Under the pieces are notes generated by a model. That model was not told where the DNA came from. It was given only the letters and a program-made list of their open reading frames with translations, and did not search any database. A stretch of DNA of 16,209 nucleotides, taken from DATKEG01 sp035544515. Its GTDB lineage: Bacteria; Acidobacteriota; Vicinamibacteria; Fen-336. Of this stretch, positions 14,151 to 16,209 are shown piece after piece (within the stretch, counting starts at the first letter, position 1; each line of letters starts with the position of its first letter). The stretch is taken from the NCBI GenBank assembly GCA_035544515.1, contig DATKEG010000084.1:1-16209 (forward strand), given 5' to 3'. The position numbers and the translations under genes were made by a program.

Positions 14151-15092
14151 TCAGGCCGCGCGGCGGGACGCCTCCACGTCGATCGCCAGACCGGTCTCGC
14201 GCTCCGAGACCTCCCAGAGGGTCGCGATCGCGCGCTCGAGACCGAGGCGCCGCAGGACCGGACGACGCACGGGCGGGCCGAAGTTGCCGAAGCGCGGCGC
14301 GTAGAACTCGCCGCCGCGCGCGCCCGGATCGGTGGCGGCACGGAGCTGGGGCAACGCGCCCTGCTCCGGACTCATGCCGGTCGACCCCGCAAGACCGTGG
14401 AAGAAGCGCTGCAGCACGCCGCCGCCGCTGGACTCGACGCTCGCGGCCTGGAGGTTGGTGTCGGAGAGGCCGGGATGGGCCACCAGGCTCTGCGCGGCCA
14501 CCCCCGCCGCTTCGAAGCGGCGCTGGAGGCCGATTGCGAAGTGGAAGTTTGCGAGCTTGGACTGGCCGTAGGCCTTCCACGGGCCGTAGCGGCCGGTGAG
14601 GTGCGGATCGTCCGGGTCCAGCGCACGACCCATGTGGTGCGCGGTGCTGGTGACGGTCACCACGCGCGCCGCGTCCGCGCGCAGCAGCGCGGGCAGCAGC
14701 TGCGCGGTGAGCGCCCAGTGGCCCAGGTGGTTCACGCCGAGCTGCATCTCGAAGCCGTCGGCGGTGCGCTGCTCGGGACAGGCCATCACGCCGGCGTTGT
14801 TCACCAGCAGGTCGATGCGCGTGTGCTTTGCGAGCACGGCCTCGGCGCAGCGCCGCACGGAGTCGAGCGAGGCCAGGTCGAGGGGCACCACCTCGAGCGA
14901 CGCTCCCGGCAGCTCGCCGCGGATGCGGCTGTCGGCCGCGGACGCCTTTCCAGCGTCGCGCGCCGCCAGGATCACGTACGCTCCGGCGCGCGCCAGCGCC
15001 CGCGCCGTCTCCAGGCCAAGCCCGCTGTTCGCGCCGGTCACCAGCGCCGTCCGCCCCGAGAGATCCGGGATGTCGTTCGCGCTCCACGCCAT
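14151..15092 (-). CDS. Short-chain dehydrogenase/reductase (retinol dehydrogenase-like)
   Basis: A 313-residue NAD(P)-dependent SDR. TGANSGLG at 19-26 is the cofactor loop and LVNNAG at 96-101 the central motif. Ser149 in VTVTSTAHH and Tyr175-x-x-x-Lys179 in AYGQSKLANFHF form the catalytic triad. VAHPGLSDTN follows, as in the protochlorophyllide-reductase/retinol-dehydrogenase-like branch. The substrate is unknown. ATG 15092 has a good GGAGG upstream on the minus strand. It is divergent from the SLOG-like gene, with 149 bp between them. The region from its stop to the PEP-CTERM start (about 160 bp) holds no recognisable gene. No link with neighbours is evident. Confidence 0.92.
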   Translation of the reverse strand: MAWSANDIPDLSGRTALVTGANSGLGLETARALARAGAYVILAARDAGKASAADSRIRGELPGASLEVVPLDLASLDSVRRCAEAVLAKHTRIDLLVNNAGVMACPEQRTADGFEMQLGVNHLGHWALTAQLLPALLRADAARVVTVTSTAHHMGRALDPDDPHLTGRYGPWKAYGQSKLANFHFAIGLQRRFEAAGVAAQSLVAHPGLSDTNLQAASVESSGGGVLQRFFHGLAGSTGMSPEQGALPQLRAATDPGARGGEFYAPRFGNFGPPVRRPVLRRLGLERAIATLWEVSERETGLAIDVEASRRAA

Positions 15093-15229
15093 GTCTCCGC
15101 CCTCCCATGCGATCCGGGTTGCCAGGGTCCAGGGTTCGGGATCCGGCCCTCAGTCTACCCGGGACTCCGGGCCCGGGGGCGCGTCGCGAGGGGATTCGGC
15201 ACCCTTTCGCCGCATTCGACCCGGTCCAC

Positions 15230-15235
15230 AGGAGA
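15230..15235 (+). promoter_or_regulatory. Ribosome binding site fixing the SLOG-like gene start
   Basis: AGGAGA lies 6 bases before ATG 15242 and selects this start over upstream open sequence in the same frame. Confidence 0.65.
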
Positions 15236-15241
15236 CGAAGC

Positions 15242-15793
15242 ATGAAGCCCGAGGACTGCGTCCTGTTCAGCGGCGCCGCGCGCGGGGCCGAAGCCACCTT
15301 CGGCGCGGCCGCCGAGCGGCACGGCGTGGCGGAGGTGAACTTCACGTTCGACGGCCACAAGGACACCCGCACCCGGGGCATCCGCGTGCTGACCCGGCCG
15401 GAGCTGAAGGAAGGCGACGTGAGCCTCTCCTACGTGAGCCGGCTCATGCACCGCAGCTACTCCGACACGCCGCTGTTCCGGAGCGTGCTCCAGAGCATCT
15501 GGCACCAGGTGCACCATGGCGAAGAGGTCTACGTCGTCGGCCAGATCCTGGAGGACGACACCGTGAAGGGCGGCACCGGCTGGGGCGCCGAGCTGGCCAA
15601 GCTGCACAACAAGCCGCTGTTCGTCTTCGACCAGACGCGCGAGGCGTGGCACCGCTGGGCGAACGAAGCCTGGCAGGAGTGCCCGCCGCCGACCATCGGC
15701 CGCCTGCGCTTCACCGGAACGGGCACGCGCTTCCTGAACGACGCCGGCGAGCGCGCCATCGGCGAGCTGTTCGACCGCACGTTCGGAGGCTGA
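15242..15793 (+). CDS. Rossmann-fold SLOG-like nucleotide-binding protein of unknown function
   Basis: A 183-residue cytosolic protein. FSGAARGAEATFGAAAERHG (9-28) resembles the first SLOG strand and GGARGAD-type loop. VYVVGQILEDDTVKGGTGWG and the following AELAKLHNKPLFVFDQTREAWHRW carry the GGTGWGAE nucleotide-binding loop and the FVFDQ strand typical of small SLOG/YpsA-type proteins. The middle part, RLMHRSYSDTPLFRSVLQSI, is a conserved helical insert. SLOG proteins bind nucleotides or nucleotide-derived ligands, but the ligand here is unknown. It is a single gene, divergent from the SDR and convergent to a small ORF 38 bp beyond its stop. The SLOG assignment rests on motif resemblance and is moderately certain. 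Confidence 0.8.
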   Translation: MKPEDCVLFSGAARGAEATFGAAAERHGVAEVNFTFDGHKDTRTRGIRVLTRPELKEGDVSLSYVSRLMHRSYSDTPLFRSVLQSIWHQVHHGEEVYVVGQILEDDTVKGGTGWGAELAKLHNKPLFVFDQTREAWHRWANEAWQECPPPTIGRLRFTGTGTRFLNDAGERAIGELFDRTFGG

Positions 15794-15831
15794 GCGGGAG
15801 CGGCCGGGCCCTCCGCTTGGCACCGGGTCCT

Positions 15832-16086
15832 TCAGGTCGACGGATCGCCCAGGTGGCAGCGGCGGCGGTAGACGCCCGTGGACCAGGCCGGCGGCGGGTC
15901 ATCGCCGCCGGCCGCTACCGCACCCGGCAGCGCCCACATACGGAACAGCTCCCGTACCTCGAGGCGCGCCTCGCCCGGTCCCACCAATCCCACCGCCGCA
16001 AACGTGTGGATGAGCCGGTGCTGGCGGCGCAGCAACCATGTGAGCTCGGGGTCGTCGGAGGCGGGCAGAGGGATAGGGTATTCCAT
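15832..16086 (-). CDS. Small hypothetical protein near the right edge
   Basis: An 84-residue frame from ATG 16086; a TTG at 16113 would add nine residues. It begins MEYPIPLPASDDPELTWLLR and continues with a helix-rich part containing RLIHTFAAVGLVGPG and VRELFRMWALPG. A Gly/Pro-rich tail follows, ending in GDPST. I do not recognise it. There is no clear Shine-Dalgarno, and the opposite strand is also open, so it may not be translated. It is convergent with the SLOG-like gene. The 120 or so bases to the window edge hold nothing I can name. Confidence 0.35.
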   Translation of the reverse strand: MEYPIPLPASDDPELTWLLRRQHRLIHTFAAVGLVGPGEARLEVRELFRMWALPGAVAAGGDDPPPAWSTGVYRRRCHLGDPST

Positions 16087-16209
16087 TCGCGAGATAGACG
16101 GGTCAGTGGACAAGACCGCCGGATCTGTCAGCGCAGTGCGACCGGCGAGCTGGGTTCTGTGAGCGAGAATCGGCGTTGTGCGGTCTCGTGCGGCCAGGAT
16201 GGAACCTGA

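Noticed and set aside
15878..16162. Plus-strand 94-codon frame near the right edge
   Set aside because: Ser/Arg/Pro-rich with no motif; the minus-strand frame looks slightly more protein-like, although it too is weak.
1..16209. CRISPR arrays, tRNA or rRNA genes, insertion sequences
   Set aside because: No regularly spaced repeats, tRNA-like cloverleaf, rRNA segment or transposase was seen on reading the window.

Overview
The window is a junction between two kinds of DNA. Positions 1 to about 4,430 are an accessory segment with visibly lower GC and less biased codon use. It carries a compact anti-phage CBASS-type locus. Positions about 4,430 to 16,209 are very GC-rich backbone with strong G/C third-position bias. 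The backbone holds an exopolysaccharide operon, a PEP-CTERM-type surface protein, a diguanylate cyclase and several oxidoreductases. Very high GC, a PEP-CTERM sorting signal and a FemAB-like protein inside a glycan operon suggest a high-GC Gram-negative bacterium, possibly a deltaproteobacterial/Myxococcota-like lineage. No rRNA or tRNA is present to confirm this.

Defence locus (138-3663). A divergent pair faces the system: an XRE/HTH repressor and an ImmA/IrrE zinc metallopeptidase, overlapping by 14 bp. They resemble the CapH/CapP regulators known from CBASS operons. The 100-bp divergent intergenic region holds an inverted repeat between two candidate promoters, a good repressor site. Rightward run a CD-NTase (cyclic-oligonucleotide synthase, split by an apparent single-base frameshift), a stand-alone E2-like conjugating protein with the catalytic Cys motif, and a DUF6602-like protein with PD-(D/E)XK-like acidic motifs that is the probable effector. 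The last three reading frames are joined by ATGA overlaps. This is the layout of a type II-short CBASS with an uncommon effector and a damage-sensing regulatory pair. A convergent gene of unknown function (3633-4412) ends inside the effector gene.

Junction (about 4,410-4,450). A family 2 glycosyltransferase at the 3' end of the glycan operon loses its C-terminal half exactly where composition changes, so the accessory segment appears to have replaced or interrupted it.

Glycan operon (minus strand, 10565 to 4430): GT4 glycosyltransferase, class I methyltransferase, GT2 glycosyltransferase, FemAB/GNAT-fold protein, Wzx-like flippase (frameshifted near its N-terminus) and the truncated GT2. Neighbours are joined by GTGA overlaps, apart from an 8-bp overlap at one step and a 38-bp gap before the last GT2. 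The flippase would export a lipid-linked glycan built by the transferases.

Remaining backbone: a divergently transcribed GMC oxidoreductase, a convergent membrane diguanylate cyclase with a degenerate inhibitory site, a small PEP-CTERM protein (frameshifted exactly at its PEP motif), a short-chain dehydrogenase, a Rossmann/SLOG-like protein, and a weakly supported small ORF near the right edge.

Three genes are each repaired by one base in or beside a G/C run. That pattern suggests residual sequencing indels, though true inactivation cannot be excluded from sequence alone.
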